The notes beneath the pieces were generated by a model that saw only the letters and a list, made by a program, of their open reading frames with translations, was not told the origin of the DNA and ran no database searches. Positions 24,834-33,612 of a stretch of 64,000 nucleotides of DNA are shown piece by piece. Every line of letters starts with the position of its first letter. Position 1 is the first letter of the stretch. Position numbers and translations under genes: made by a program. The stretch comes from CAYLYU01 sp964501925 (GTDB taxonomy: Bacteria; Pseudomonadota; Zetaproteobacteria; Mariprofundales; Mariprofundaceae), in contig CAZCTM010000007.1 of NCBI GenBank assembly GCA_964501925.1, forward strand, positions 1 through 64,000, given 5' to 3'.

Positions 24834-25184
24834 CTAAACCGTGAAAGAGGCGCCACAGCCGCATTCTCCCTTCGTGTTCGGATTGATGAACACGAAACCC
24901 GAAGAAAGGGCATCTTCCTGATAATCCAGTTTCAGGCCTTTCAGCGCCTGCTCGTACGAGCCTGCATCAACATAGAGGGCAAACCCGTCATAGACCCTGA
25001 CATAATCTCCCGCTTCAGGTGCATCGGCATAGTCCATGACATACTCGAGTCCGGAGCAGCCTGCGGGACGTACCGCCATCCTGATTCCGGCACATCCCTG
25101 GCTGGCGACACGAACGGACAACCGTTTCTCAGCGGCTGGGGTCAGCTCGATATCGGGCTCCGGATGGGAATTCATATCCTTCAT
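24834..25184 (-). CDS. iscA: A-type iron-sulfur carrier (IscA/ErpA-like)
   Basis: Binds iron or a 2Fe-2S cluster and delivers it to apo-proteins. The three conserved cysteines are present: C43 in AGCSGLEY, and C108/C110 in GECGCG of 116 residues. A longer in-frame opening upstream is only the antisense-frame tail over iscS; the ATG at 25184 has GGAG about ten bases before it and lies 13 bases after the iscS stop. It belongs to the iscR-iscS-iscA operon; a scaffold gene (iscU) is missing between iscS and iscA. Confidence 0.9.
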   Translation of the reverse strand: MKDMNSHPEPDIELTPAAEKRLSVRVASQGCAGIRMAVRPAGCSGLEYVMDYADAPEAGDYVRVYDGFALYVDAGSYEQALKGLKLDYQEDALSSGFVFINPNTKGECGCGASFTV

Positions 25185-25197
25185 CGCATCTCTTCTC

Positions 25198-26334
25198 CTA
25201 CACCATGCCGGCCATGCCCAGCAGACGCTGGCGAATGGCACAAAGTTCATCCACCAGGGCATATCCGTCTTCCAGGCTGTTTTCCGGGCCAAAACTGACA
25301 CGCACGCTGTTGCCGGCACTTTCCCTGGAATAGCCCATGGCCAGAAGAACATGCGAGGGATCCTGCTTTCCCGAGGAACAGGCGGAACCCGAGGCAATGG
25401 CGAAACCGGCCAGATCGAGTTGCATGAGCAGGGTTTCTCCATCAAAACCCGGGATGCTGAACATGCTCGTGTTGGCCACACGTTCCACACCGGTGGAATA
25501 AAGGATGGCATCCGGCAGCCGTTCCCTGAGGCGTCTCTCAAAGGCATCACGTATCCTCCCCAGAACGGAAAAATCATTCACACCCAGGGCAGAAGCAAAG
25601 CCGGCAATCCCGGGAACATTCTCCGTACCGGAACGCCTTCCCCTTTCCTGACCACCGCCCGGGGCAAGTTCCTGCAATCGACGGCCCGGATGGATTGCCA
25701 GTGCTCCCACACCTTTCGGACCACCGATTTTATGGGCTGAAAAGGAGACAAAGTCCGCCTGCCAGGTCTGCACATCCACTGGAATCTTGCCGAGCGCCTG
25801 GACAGCATCCACCAGCAAGGGGATGTCCCTTTCACGACAGATGCTCCCCACCTCCTCAACCGGCTGAATGACTCCGGTTTCATTGTTCACTGCCATCAGG
25901 CATACCAGACGGGTCGTCTCATCCAGCGCATGAGCAACCGCATCGGCACTGACAAGCCCGTGCTCATCCGGGTTGATGGTAACCAGATCCCAGCCTTGCG
26001 CGGCATAACGCTCCAGGGGCCTCAGGACCGAAGGGTGTTCAATGGCCGAAGTGACAATCCGGCCGGGTTCCTGACCGGCAAGCCATCCCTGGATGGGAAG
26101 ATTGTTGGCCTCGGTCCCCCCCGAGGTGAAGACAATCGAGGAGGCGCCGATTCCAATGAAATCGGCAAGCTTTTCCCTGGCGTCATCGATGATGCGTCGG
26201 GCGATACGACCGGCCCAATGAATGCTTGAGGCATTACCGGGAGTCTCTCTCGCCGCGTTCAGCCAGGCCGTGGCTGCCTCATGAAGCAGTGGGCAGCTTG
26301 CGTTATGATCCAGATATCGCTGCAATCCGCTCAT
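25198..26334 (-). CDS. iscS: Cysteine desulfurase
   Basis: PLP enzyme supplying sulfur for Fe-S clusters and tRNA thiolation. In 378 residues: YLDHNASCP at the N terminus, PLP lysine in FSAHKIGGPKGVGAL, and the sulfur-accepting cysteine in SGSACSSGKQDPSHVL. The ATG at 26334 is chosen to match the family N terminus (MSGLQRYLDHNA) and because AAGGAA lies just upstream. The gene overlaps the iscR end by 32 bases, implying coupling. Confidence 0.94.
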   Translation of the reverse strand: MSGLQRYLDHNASCPLLHEAATAWLNAARETPGNASSIHWAGRIARRIIDDAREKLADFIGIGASSIVFTSGGTEANNLPIQGWLAGQEPGRIVTSAIEHPSVLRPLERYAAQGWDLVTINPDEHGLVSADAVAHALDETTRLVCLMAVNNETGVIQPVEEVGSICRERDIPLLVDAVQALGKIPVDVQTWQADFVSFSAHKIGGPKGVGALAIHPGRRLQELAPGGGQERGRRSGTENVPGIAGFASALGVNDFSVLGRIRDAFERRLRERLPDAILYSTGVERVANTSMFSIPGFDGETLLMQLDLAGFAIASGSACSSGKQDPSHVLLAMGYSRESAGNSVRVSFGPENSLEDGYALVDELCAIRQRLLGMAGMV

Positions 26335-26806
26335 ATTCCTTTGGCGTTTCCGTGTCCAGCTCGTAAGCCTCAACCGGGGCGAGCTTGATATCGGACAGGC
26401 CTATCCTGCCCCGGCAGACATCCTCAAGGGTCACCACATCGAGAAAGCGGAAGATATGCTGACGCAGGGAAATCCAGAGATTGTGGGTCGCGCAACGGCT
26501 GCCGTTACGGCAACCGGGCATGGCGTCAAGACATACTGTGGTACGGATGGGTTCATCAACGGCCCGAATGACCTCGGCAACCGAGATCTCACCTGCACCC
26601 CGATTGAGCAGATATCCGCCACCGGGGCCCCGGACGGACCGTACCAGTCCGTTTTCACGCAGTCGGCGGAAGAGCTGTTCCAGATAGGAGAGAGAGATAA
26701 ACTGTCTTTCGGAAATCGTGGCCAGGGTCACGGGTCCCTTGGCCTGATGCTTGGCCAGGTCCACCATGGCCGAAACTGCGTACTGCCCCCTTGTGGTCAA
26801 ACGCAT
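26303..26806 (-). CDS. iscR: Fe-S-responsive Rrf2 regulator IscR
   Basis: Winged-helix repressor of Fe-S assembly genes, 167 residues from the ATG at 26806 (MRLTTRGQYAVSAMVDLA). The cluster ligands are present: three cysteines in TTVCLDAMPGCRNGSRC and the histidine in ATHNLW. The first Cys spacing is six residues instead of five as in E. coli IscR. The recognition helix region reads YLEQLFRRLRENGLVRSVRGPGGGYLL. An in-frame frame extends 26 codons upstream but would run over the operator; GGAGG sits before 26806. It probably autoregulates through the site at 26864. Confidence 0.94.
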   Translation of the reverse strand: MRLTTRGQYAVSAMVDLAKHQAKGPVTLATISERQFISLSYLEQLFRRLRENGLVRSVRGPGGGYLLNRGAGEISVAEVIRAVDEPIRTTVCLDAMPGCRNGSRCATHNLWISLRQHIFRFLDVVTLEDVCRGRIGLSDIKLAPVEAYELDTETPKEYERIAAISGS

Positions 26807-26829
26807 ACGTGCCTCCTGAACAGAAGATG

Positions 26830-26850
26830 AAGCAAGTATGTTTCTTGCTT
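26830..26850. repeat. Inverted repeat between IscR site and iscR start
   Basis: Perfect seven-base arms AAGCAAG/CTTGCTT with a seven-base spacer. It lies inside the iscR leader region, downstream of the IscR box. It could be a second regulator site or an RNA hairpin; no T run follows, so it is not a terminator. Confidence 0.55.
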
Positions 26851-26863
26851 GGGATAAGGCTAC

Positions 26864-26888
26864 ATACCCGACTGTTTTAATCAAGTAT
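26864..26888 (-). promoter_or_regulatory. IscR type 1 binding site
   Basis: The 25-base minus-strand sequence beginning ATACTTGATT and ending AGTCGGGTAT fits the E. coli type 1 consensus (ATASYYGACTRWWWYAGTCRRSTAT, from memory) at 24 of 25 positions. The site lies about 58 bases upstream of iscR, where autorepression is expected. It suggests that the IscR-4Fe-4S circuit of enteric bacteria is conserved. Confidence 0.85.
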
Positions 26889-26925
26889 TATCGTCGCGGA
26901 AGAATCCGCTGTCAGACGAAACGAT

Positions 26926-27666
26926 CTAGATGCCGCCGCCGCCCAGAAAACGTTCCAGGACCTCGTGCTCCTTCTTCATCTCCTGTTTGATGATGTTCTC
27001 CGTCTCCTCGTCAGCCTTGGGGGTCACCCCCTGCAGTTCATCCACCCGGGCGTTCACGTCATCAAGAAGATGGAGCATGTGTTCAATCACCCTGGCGATT
27101 GGATCCGGCATCAGGTGATGATCAAGGTTGATCTTTCCATCAACAATGGTTTCCGCCGCGCCCACCACGCAACCGGGAATACCCACCACGGTTGAATGCG
27201 GTGGCACATCACGGAACACCACCGAGTTTGCCCCGATCCTCGAATGCTCGCCGATGGTGATTGCGCCGAGAACCTTGGCACCGGCACCCACGATCACACC
27301 CTCCTTCAGGGTGGGGTGACGCTTGGTCTTTTCCCTCGTAGTGCCGCCCAGGGTCACGCCGTGATAGAGCGTGACGTCATCCCCGATCTCCGTGGTTTCA
27401 CCGATCACCACACCCATGCCGTGATCGATAAAGAACCGCCGGCCAATGGTTGCGCCGGGATGAATTTCGATCCCCGTGATAAAGCGGGAAAGATGGGAAA
27501 TCAGTCTGGCCAGCCATTTGAATCCACGTTTCCACAGGCCGTGGGCCAGGCGATGCGACCAGATCGCGTGCAGCCCGGGATAGCAGGTGATCACTTCCCA
27601 TTTGGAGCGGGCTGCAGGATCCCGGTCAAAAACAATCGCAATGTCTTCCTTCATTTGCTTCAGCAT
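26926..27666 (-). CDS. cysE: Serine O-acetyltransferase
   Basis: Makes O-acetylserine, the precursor of cysteine. In 246 residues: an N-terminal helical part, then left-handed beta-helix hexapeptides (GIEIHPGATIGRRFFIDHGMGVVIGET) with catalytic His/Asp pairs typical of CysE. The C terminus has a 50-residue extension (VIEHMLHLLDDVNARVDEL) predicted to be helical, common in the non-enteric form. It sits just upstream of iscR on the same strand; the iscR promoter lies in the 119-base gap between. Confidence 0.93.
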   Translation of the reverse strand: MLKQMKEDIAIVFDRDPAARSKWEVITCYPGLHAIWSHRLAHGLWKRGFKWLARLISHLSRFITGIEIHPGATIGRRFFIDHGMGVVIGETTEIGDDVTLYHGVTLGGTTREKTKRHPTLKEGVIVGAGAKVLGAITIGEHSRIGANSVVFRDVPPHSTVVGIPGCVVGAAETIVDGKINLDHHLMPDPIARVIEHMLHLLDDVNARVDELQGVTPKADEETENIIKQEMKKEHEVLERFLGGGGI

Positions 27667-27692
27667 GGAGCGCGCAATGTATCGGCGATTTC

Positions 27693-28961
27693 TCAGAGGT
27701 GCAATCGCGTTTCCAGGGTTTTTACCTGTTCATGACATGTTTCGGGGCCACAGAAGCTCCACAGGGAGGGCGAGAGAAGATGCTCCCTGATCCATGTGCA
27801 CAATTCATCAAGACTGACCTGTTCCACAGCATCAAGCCAGTAGGGAATGTCATGCACCTCATCCTCATCAAACCGGGCTCCAAGGCGGAACATGTTCTGC
27901 TCGACCGAATCCATGCCCATCCTGAGCTGGATCTGGACCTGGCGTTTGGCTTCGGCGAGCTCATCCGGACTCACCCCTTCCCTGCCGAAGCAAATCAGCG
28001 TCTCTCTGATGACATCAACACATGCCCCGAACCTGTCCGGATCCGTTGCCCCATGGATGGTCCAGGTCCCCATATCCGTAAGACTGCTCAACTGGGAGCC
28101 GATGCTGTAGGCAAGCCCCCGTTTTTCCCGAACCTCCTGAAACAGGCGTGAACTCATGCCACCGCCCAGAAGATGATTGGCCACCCATGCCACGGGTCTC
28201 TGCCCGGAGGCCGCGGGAATCCCCCGGAACGAAACCGCCATGTAGGCCTGTTCGATGTCACGACCCAGATGCTGTATGCCACCGTGTGGTCTTGCCCGTC
28301 TTCGAGCCTTCTTTTCCCGCCCCTTTGGCCAATGACTGTCAACAACCGTTTCCACAAGGGCGTCATGATCGATGCGGCCGGCCGCCGCAATCAGCAACCT
28401 CGGGGGGCGGTAGTTTGTCCGCAGATAATCAAGCAGATCCTGTCTTTCTATTTCCATCAACGACTCAGGATTCCCGAGCACCGGCCTGCCCACCTCCTGA
28501 CCGGGAAACAGTGCCTGCATGTGCTGATCCAGAAGCCAGTCATCGGGCGTATCCTCCAGCATGCGCATCTCGGAGAAGATGACATCCCGTTCACGTTGCC
28601 ATTCCTCCTCCGGGATGGTCGCAAAAAGAAGCATTTCGCTCAGAAGAGCCAGGGCCCGCGGCCAGTCCTCAAAAAGACAGTGGGCGTGAAAGCAGGTGCG
28701 TTCACGGGTTGTGAATGCGTTCACGTGACCACCCAGATCATCCAGCATGCGACTCAGCATCTGGGCATCGTGTGACTCCGTACCCTTGAAAAGCATGTGC
28801 TCAAGGGCATGGGAGATGCCCGCAAGTTCCGGGCTTTCATCCCGGCTGCCGACATCCAGCCAGATGCCGAGGGCAACCGTCTGTACCCCACTCATGGGTT
28901 TGCTGATGACCAGCGGCCCCCCGGGAATCTGTGTTTCCCTGATGGCCTGTTGTCTGATCAC
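27693..28961 (-). CDS. M16-family zinc peptidase (processing protease type)
   Basis: A 422-residue single-chain insulinase-fold protein with the inverted zinc motif HALEHMLFKG (HxxEH) and the distal glutamate in ERDVIFSEMRMLEDTPDD. Relatives are bacterial and mitochondrial processing peptidases; the bacterial substrates are not known. The start is a GTG at 28961 with no ribosome site, three bases after the T run of the pnp terminator. The next internal ATG (codon 23) would cut into the first strand, so the GTG is kept with reservation. It precedes cysE by 26 bases. Confidence 0.88.
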   Translation of the reverse strand: MIRQQAIRETQIPGGPLVISKPMSGVQTVALGIWLDVGSRDESPELAGISHALEHMLFKGTESHDAQMLSRMLDDLGGHVNAFTTRERTCFHAHCLFEDWPRALALLSEMLLFATIPEEEWQRERDVIFSEMRMLEDTPDDWLLDQHMQALFPGQEVGRPVLGNPESLMEIERQDLLDYLRTNYRPPRLLIAAAGRIDHDALVETVVDSHWPKGREKKARRRARPHGGIQHLGRDIEQAYMAVSFRGIPAASGQRPVAWVANHLLGGGMSSRLFQEVREKRGLAYSIGSQLSSLTDMGTWTIHGATDPDRFGACVDVIRETLICFGREGVSPDELAEAKRQVQIQLRMGMDSVEQNMFRLGARFDEDEVHDIPYWLDAVEQVSLDELCTWIREHLLSPSLWSFCGPETCHEQVKTLETRLHL

Positions 28962-28964
28962 GGC

Positions 28965-28991
28965 AAAAAAACAGGCGGAACTGGCCGCCTG
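28965..28991 (-). terminator. Rho-independent terminator after pnp
   Basis: Minus-strand CAGGCGG-CCAGTT-CCGCCTG followed by seven T residues: a seven-pair GC-rich stem with a six-base loop. It lies 30 bases after the pnp stop and ends four bases before the start codon of the M16 peptidase gene. Confidence 0.85.
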
Positions 28992-29021
28992 ATCTTTCCC
29001 CTTGCTTTCCCTTTCAGGGCC

Positions 29022-31121
29022 TCAGTCATCAATGTCGTCGGTGTCGAGCAAGGCCTTCATGGACAGACGGATACGCCCGTTGTTGTCAACATCCAGAACC
29101 TTCACGCGCACCTCCTGCCCCTCGGACAGCTCGTCACTGACCTTGCTGACATGGTGCTTGGCGATCTGGGAGATATGAACCAGCCCGTCTGAGTTGGGCG
29201 TTATGCGGACAAAAGCGCCAAAATCCATGATCTTGACAACCCTGCCCGTATACACACGCCCTACTTCAACCTCGGCGGTCACATCCTCGATGCTCTTGCG
29301 AGCGGCGTCCGCCGATGCCTCGGTGGTGGCAAAGATCTTCACTGTACCGTCATCTTCGATATCAATCTTGGCGCCGGTTTCTTCCACAATGGACCGGATC
29401 ACCTTGCCGCCGGGACCAATCAGATCCCTGATCTTGTCCGTACTGATCTTCATGGTAAACATACGCGGCGCATGCTCCGACATCTCCGTGCGCGGACTGC
29501 TGATGGCCTTGCTCATCTCGTTGAGGATGTGCATGCGCCCGGCCTTGGCCTGCTCCAGGGCCTTGGCCATGATTTCCTTGGTAAGACCGGCAATCTTGAT
29601 ATCCAGCTGGAAGGTCGTGATCCCCTTGCTGGTTCCCGCCACCTTGAAATCCATGTCACCAAGATGATCCTCATCACCAAGGATGTCAGAGAGCACGGCA
29701 TGACCGTCATTTTCGAGAATCAAGCCCATGGCAATGCCCGCTACCGGTGCCTTGATGGGAACCCCTGCATCCATCAGGGCCAGGGAAGCGCCACAAACCG
29801 TGGCCATGGAGGACGAACCATTGGATTCAGTGATCTCGGAAACCACACGGATGGCATAACCGAACTCCTCCTCGCTCGGAATGACCGCCTCAAGTCCCCT
29901 TTTGGCCAGCTTGCCATGACCAATCTCACGCCTTCCCGGCGGACCAAAACGACGCACCTCTCCCACCGAATAGGGTGGGAAATTGTAATGCAGCATGAAG
30001 CGCTGCCTGGACACCCCTTCAAGGTTCTCGATCATCTGCTGGTCGGAATCGGTCCCGAGCGTAACGGTGACCAGTGCCTGGGTTTCCCCGCGGGTAAACA
30101 GGGCCGAACCATGGGTGCGGGGCAGAACATTGACCCGGCAATCGATTTTTCGTATCTCGGTGGTGGATCGCCCGTCAATCCTGGGCTTGCCTTCGATAAT
30201 GGCCCGTCTGACCACACGTTTTTCCAGATTTTTCACGGCCTGGGCCACATCATTGGCCTCAAACTCCCCGTCTTCCCCGGCAAACCGTTCCTGGGCAGCC
30301 AGTCGCAGCGCCTCGATACGGGTGGAACGTTCCTGCTTGTCCGTGATGGCATAAATCTCGCGTACATCGGCCTCATAGGCCTGATCAACAAGCCGCTGAA
30401 TCTCCTCATCACCGGCGACATCAATGACCATCGGCTCCTTGCCGACATCTTCTGCCAGCGCCTCAATGGCATCGATAATGGGTTGAATCCCTTCATGGCC
30501 GAACATCACGGCATTCAGCATCGTCTCCTCGGAAAGCTCGCCGGCTTCGGACTCCACCATGAGCACCGCATCCCTCGTGCCCGCGACAATCAGATCAAGT
30601 TTTGACTCCTCCATCTGCTGGTAGGTTGGATTGAGAACAAACTCGTCACGGATATAACCCACGCGGACGGCGCCTATCGGCGCCTGAACGGGGATGCCGG
30701 AAATCGCCAGGGCCGCGGATGTTCCGTTCATGGCTACAATATCCGGATTGTTGTCTTCGTCGGCGGAAATCACGGTCGCGATAACCTGGGTCTCGTGAAA
30801 ATACCCCTTGGGAAACAGGGGCCGAATGGGTCGGTCGATCAATCGGGAGGTCAGCGTCTCCTTCTCGGAAGGCCTTCCCTCGCGTTTCAGGAAACCGCCT
30901 AGGAAGCGACCGGCCGCATAGGTCTTTTCCTGGTAATGAACCGTCAGGGGCATAAAATCAACACCCTGGAGAGGTTGCTTGGCCGCACAAGCGGCAACAA
31001 GGATGACCACATCTCCATACTGGATGCGCACGGCCCCGTCCGCCTGCCGGGCGATCTGCCCGGTCTCGAAAATAAGGTCCCGACCTCCGACCTTTACAGA
31101 CTTTGTCTTGATATCAAACAT
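29022..31121 (-). CDS. pnp: Polyribonucleotide nucleotidyltransferase
   Basis: 3'-to-5' phosphorolytic exoribonuclease of the RNA degradosome. The 699-residue protein has two RNase PH cores (GRDLIFETGQIARQADGAV and IDGRSTTEIRKIDC), then KH (DLIGPGGKVIRSIVEETGAKIDIEDDG) and S1 (YTGRVVKIMDFGAFVRITPNSDGLVH) domains, in the standard order and length. It follows rpsO on the same strand as in most proteobacteria, with a stem-loop between them. A strong terminator follows. Confidence 0.97.
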   Translation of the reverse strand: MFDIKTKSVKVGGRDLIFETGQIARQADGAVRIQYGDVVILVAACAAKQPLQGVDFMPLTVHYQEKTYAAGRFLGGFLKREGRPSEKETLTSRLIDRPIRPLFPKGYFHETQVIATVISADEDNNPDIVAMNGTSAALAISGIPVQAPIGAVRVGYIRDEFVLNPTYQQMEESKLDLIVAGTRDAVLMVESEAGELSEETMLNAVMFGHEGIQPIIDAIEALAEDVGKEPMVIDVAGDEEIQRLVDQAYEADVREIYAITDKQERSTRIEALRLAAQERFAGEDGEFEANDVAQAVKNLEKRVVRRAIIEGKPRIDGRSTTEIRKIDCRVNVLPRTHGSALFTRGETQALVTVTLGTDSDQQMIENLEGVSRQRFMLHYNFPPYSVGEVRRFGPPGRREIGHGKLAKRGLEAVIPSEEEFGYAIRVVSEITESNGSSSMATVCGASLALMDAGVPIKAPVAGIAMGLILENDGHAVLSDILGDEDHLGDMDFKVAGTSKGITTFQLDIKIAGLTKEIMAKALEQAKAGRMHILNEMSKAISSPRTEMSEHAPRMFTMKISTDKIRDLIGPGGKVIRSIVEETGAKIDIEDDGTVKIFATTEASADAARKSIEDVTAEVEVGRVYTGRVVKIMDFGAFVRITPNSDGLVHISQIAKHHVSKVSDELSEGQEVRVKVLDVDNNGRIRLSMKALLDTDDIDD

Positions 31122-31166
31122 TTATATGGTCCTCTTAGTAAAACTGGCAGGAAACAAGAAACGAAT

Positions 31167-31190
31167 ATGGCAGGCATTCAGGCCTGCCAT
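31167..31190 (-). promoter_or_regulatory. rpsO-pnp intergenic stem-loop
   Basis: Minus-strand ATGGCAGGC-CTGAAT-GCCTGCCAT, a perfect nine-pair stem with a six-base loop. In E. coli the corresponding hairpin is cut by RNase III and starts PNPase autoregulation. There is no T run, so read-through into pnp is expected. Confidence 0.7.
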
Positions 31191-31203
31191 ACTCAGATGA
31201 GGA

Positions 31204-31473
31204 TTAATGCCGCAGTCCCAATCGCTCAATCAGGCTGCGATACCGATTAAAGTCTTTGGCCTTAAGGTATCTTAAAAGATCACGACGTGTACCCACCATC
31301 TGCAGCAAACCACGCCGCGAGTGGTGATCCTTGTGATGGGCCTTGAAGTGCTCGCTCAAGTGATTGATGCGCGCAGTCAGCAGGGCAACCTGCACCTCCG
31401 GAGAGCCGGTATCACCATCATGGAGTTTAAATTTGTTGATAATTTCGTTCTTTTTTTCCGGTGCCAAAGGCAT
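31204..31473 (-). CDS. rpsO: Ribosomal protein S15
   Basis: A small-subunit protein binding 16S rRNA early in assembly. The 89 residues match bacterial S15 in length and carry HDGDTGSPEVQVALLTARINHLSEHFKAH, HHSRRGLLQMVGTRRDLLRYLK and the C-terminal RYRSLIERLGLR. An AGAGG site lies upstream of the ATG. It is divergent from the antiporter gene. Confidence 0.98.
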   Translation of the reverse strand: MPLAPEKKNEIINKFKLHDGDTGSPEVQVALLTARINHLSEHFKAHHKDHHSRRGLLQMVGTRRDLLRYLKAKDFNRYRSLIERLGLRH

Positions 31474-31518
31474 ACTCTGTTCTACCTCTTTACTCTTTCT
31501 CTTTTTATTGAAGCCGGA

Positions 31519-31547
31519 ACGCTAGCGTCAGCCTTGGCGACTTGCAA
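31519..31547 (-). promoter_or_regulatory. rpsO: Possible rpsO promoter
   Basis: Minus-strand TTGCAA (31542-31547) and TAGCGT (31519-31524) are 17 bases apart (4/6 and 3/6 to consensus). The second hexamer lies within a perfect palindrome ACGCTAGCGT (31519-31528). Supported only by position and spacing. Confidence 0.3.
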
Positions 31548-31628
31548 TGATTTGCAATCCCTACACCCCCTTGCACTCCCATGAAATAGAATACAGCTTC
31601 CGGTCATGCCTTTTGACGGGATCCTGCG

Positions 31629-33482
31629 ATGATGGGTGAATTTTTTGGTGGTGCAACCCAGGCCTTTGTCACAGCCGTTCTGGTGGCGGTCATCACCCAG
31701 GCTATTTCCAACCGTTTTCGCATGCCTCCCATCCTCTTCTGGCTGATCGCGGGCATGCTTCTCGGCCCTTACGGCCTGCATATCCTGCATGTGGAAGATC
31801 TCCAGCCGGCCCTGCACACGCTCATTGAACTTGGGCTGGCCATCATCCTGTTTGAAGGGGGACTGAATCTCAATTTAAGGGCGCTGAGAAAATATGGCAG
31901 CGTGGTCACTCGCCTGCTGGTGGCGGGCCCGCTGTTCACCATGCTCGTGGGTGGATGGGCGGTCCATGAGTTTACCGATCTCAACTGGTCGATGGCCCTC
32001 CTGTTTGGGGCCTTGGTCTCGGTCGGTGGACCGACCGTTATTCTCCCCATCGTGCGTCAGATCCAGCTGGACAAGAAGTTGCGTCACATCCTGACCAGTG
32101 AGGCCATGCTGATCGATGCTGCGGGTGCCATCCTCGCCATTGTCATGCTGCAGGTGGTCCTGGCACCCTCGCTCAGGCTTGAAGACACGGTGACCGATCT
32201 TCTGTTCAAATTCCTGATCGGAGGCAGTGTCGGATGGCTGGGCGGATGGTTGCTCACCCGCTTTCTGTACAGCGACTGGCTGAGCGATCCGGAATTGCGT
32301 TCGATTGCCACACTGGCGGCAACCTGGGGCATCTTCATGCTGGCCGACAGTCTCAGCTCGCAGGCGGGTCTGCTGGCCGTTCTGGTCGCCGGCACAACCC
32401 TGCAGCGTACGGACCTGCCGGACATTCAGCGCCTGAAGTTTTTCAAGGCCAGCCTGTCCGTGCTTCTGATCTCACTTCTCTTTGTTTTGCTGGCCGCCAA
32501 TCTCAACCTCTCACTGATCGCCAGCCAGCTCTGGCCGGGACTGACCGTGTTTCTTCTCCTCTTCCTTGTCGCCCGCCCCCTTTCGGCCTTCGTTTCCAGC
32601 GTTGGATCAAACCTTTCCGCACCCCAGATCCTTTTTCTTTCCTGCATGGCCCCAAGGGGCGTCGTTGCTGCCGCCATCACCTCGCTGTTCAGCTGGATCC
32701 TTGAGCAACAGGGGCATGCCGGCAGCGATATCCTGCAGGCCCTGGTCTACATCATGATCATCGTCTCGGTTCTCGTTTACGGTCTGCTGGCCTCCACGCT
32801 GAGCCGCAAACTCGGTGTGGATGGAGCCAACGATCGTTCTCTGCTGATCATCGGTGGCGGTCAGATGGGTGCGGAGCTGGGCAGGATCTTTGCCGAGGAT
32901 CGCGAGGTCAGCTTTCTCGATCTGAACGAGGAGGTGGTCAGCAAGCTGCAGCGGGCCGGCTACAAGGCATATCAGGGCAATGCCCTGGACCCGATCTTCC
33001 TTGACATCGCTCACGCCGAGGATGCCAGCGCCATCATCGTCATGACCGGATCATCCGATCACAACCTGCTCATCGCCCAACTGGTCCACCATGAATTCCA
33101 CGTCAGGGAGATCTACGTGGCCCTGCAGGAAGGGGATGAAACCAAACACATCCGCATGATGAAACAGCTGCAGGCCAAACGCCTGTTCGGAAAGCCGTAT
33201 CACTTCACCTACTGGAATGATCAGGCCTACCGTAAGCGGCTTGTGTACGAGGTTCTCCTTGTCGAGGAAGACTCCGGGCTTGTCGGCCTTCGTCTGGCTG
33301 ACACAAGAATCCCCCATGGCGTGCAGCCTCTTGCCATCATGAGGGAGGGACAGTTCCATATCGCGCATGACGATTTTCAGCTGGCAGCCGGCGATAACAT
33401 CTGGCTGTTGCTCCGTCCCGAACGCATCCAGGAAGGAGAACACCTTATCCTCCCACCTGAACCGAGCGAACAGGCGGGGTGA
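31629..33482 (+). CDS. Cation/proton antiporter with RCK (TrkA-N) domain
   Basis: CPA-family monovalent cation/H+ antiporter, 617 residues. The first 390 are about 12 hydrophobic helices with LFEGGLNLNL, VSVGGPTVILPIV and SEAMLIDAAGAI, as in NhaP/CPA1 exchangers. Residues about 405-500 are a Rossmann RCK domain (SLLIIGGGQMGAELGRIFAED), followed by an RCK-C-like end (GLVGLRLADTRIPHGVQPLAIMREGQ). K+ or Na+ efflux gated by a nucleotide is likely. No gene is seen in the 155-base gap shared with rpsO. Confidence 0.9.
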   Translation: MMGEFFGGATQAFVTAVLVAVITQAISNRFRMPPILFWLIAGMLLGPYGLHILHVEDLQPALHTLIELGLAIILFEGGLNLNLRALRKYGSVVTRLLVAGPLFTMLVGGWAVHEFTDLNWSMALLFGALVSVGGPTVILPIVRQIQLDKKLRHILTSEAMLIDAAGAILAIVMLQVVLAPSLRLEDTVTDLLFKFLIGGSVGWLGGWLLTRFLYSDWLSDPELRSIATLAATWGIFMLADSLSSQAGLLAVLVAGTTLQRTDLPDIQRLKFFKASLSVLLISLLFVLLAANLNLSLIASQLWPGLTVFLLLFLVARPLSAFVSSVGSNLSAPQILFLSCMAPRGVVAAAITSLFSWILEQQGHAGSDILQALVYIMIIVSVLVYGLLASTLSRKLGVDGANDRSLLIIGGGQMGAELGRIFAEDREVSFLDLNEEVVSKLQRAGYKAYQGNALDPIFLDIAHAEDASAIIVMTGSSDHNLLIAQLVHHEFHVREIYVALQEGDETKHIRMMKQLQAKRLFGKPYHFTYWNDQAYRKRLVYEVLLVEEDSGLVGLRLADTRIPHGVQPLAIMREGQFHIAHDDFQLAAGDNIWLLLRPERIQEGEHLILPPEPSEQAG

Positions 33483-33561
33483 TTCATGACCGGCATTACG
33501 GAATGCCGATATCCGAACCCGATGTGCGTGCCATGAAATTCCTTGGCATTCTCACCTGAAT

Positions 33562-33609
33562 ACACCATCATTGGAGTGTGAAATATATAAATAACACCAA
33601 TTGGATTGT
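33562..33609 (+). repeat. Two similar half-palindromic motifs upstream of cysM
   Basis: ACACCATCATTGGAGTGT (33562-33579) and ACACCAATTGGATTGT (33594-33609) share ACACCA and TTGGA and lie 32 bases apart, flanking an AT-rich TATATAAATA. Each is roughly palindromic. They look like a paired operator controlling cysM. No factor can be named; sites of a sulfur or Fe-S regulator of the LysR or Rrf2 type would be in keeping. Confidence 0.4.
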
Positions 33610-33612
33610 ATT

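Noticed and set aside
25185..25577. N-terminal extension of the IscA frame
   Set aside because: It overlaps iscS on the same strand in another frame; an ATG with a ribosome site at 25184 matches the family N terminus.
29472..30605. 377-codon open frame on the plus strand
   Set aside because: Antisense to pnp, composition typical of a reverse-complement shadow.
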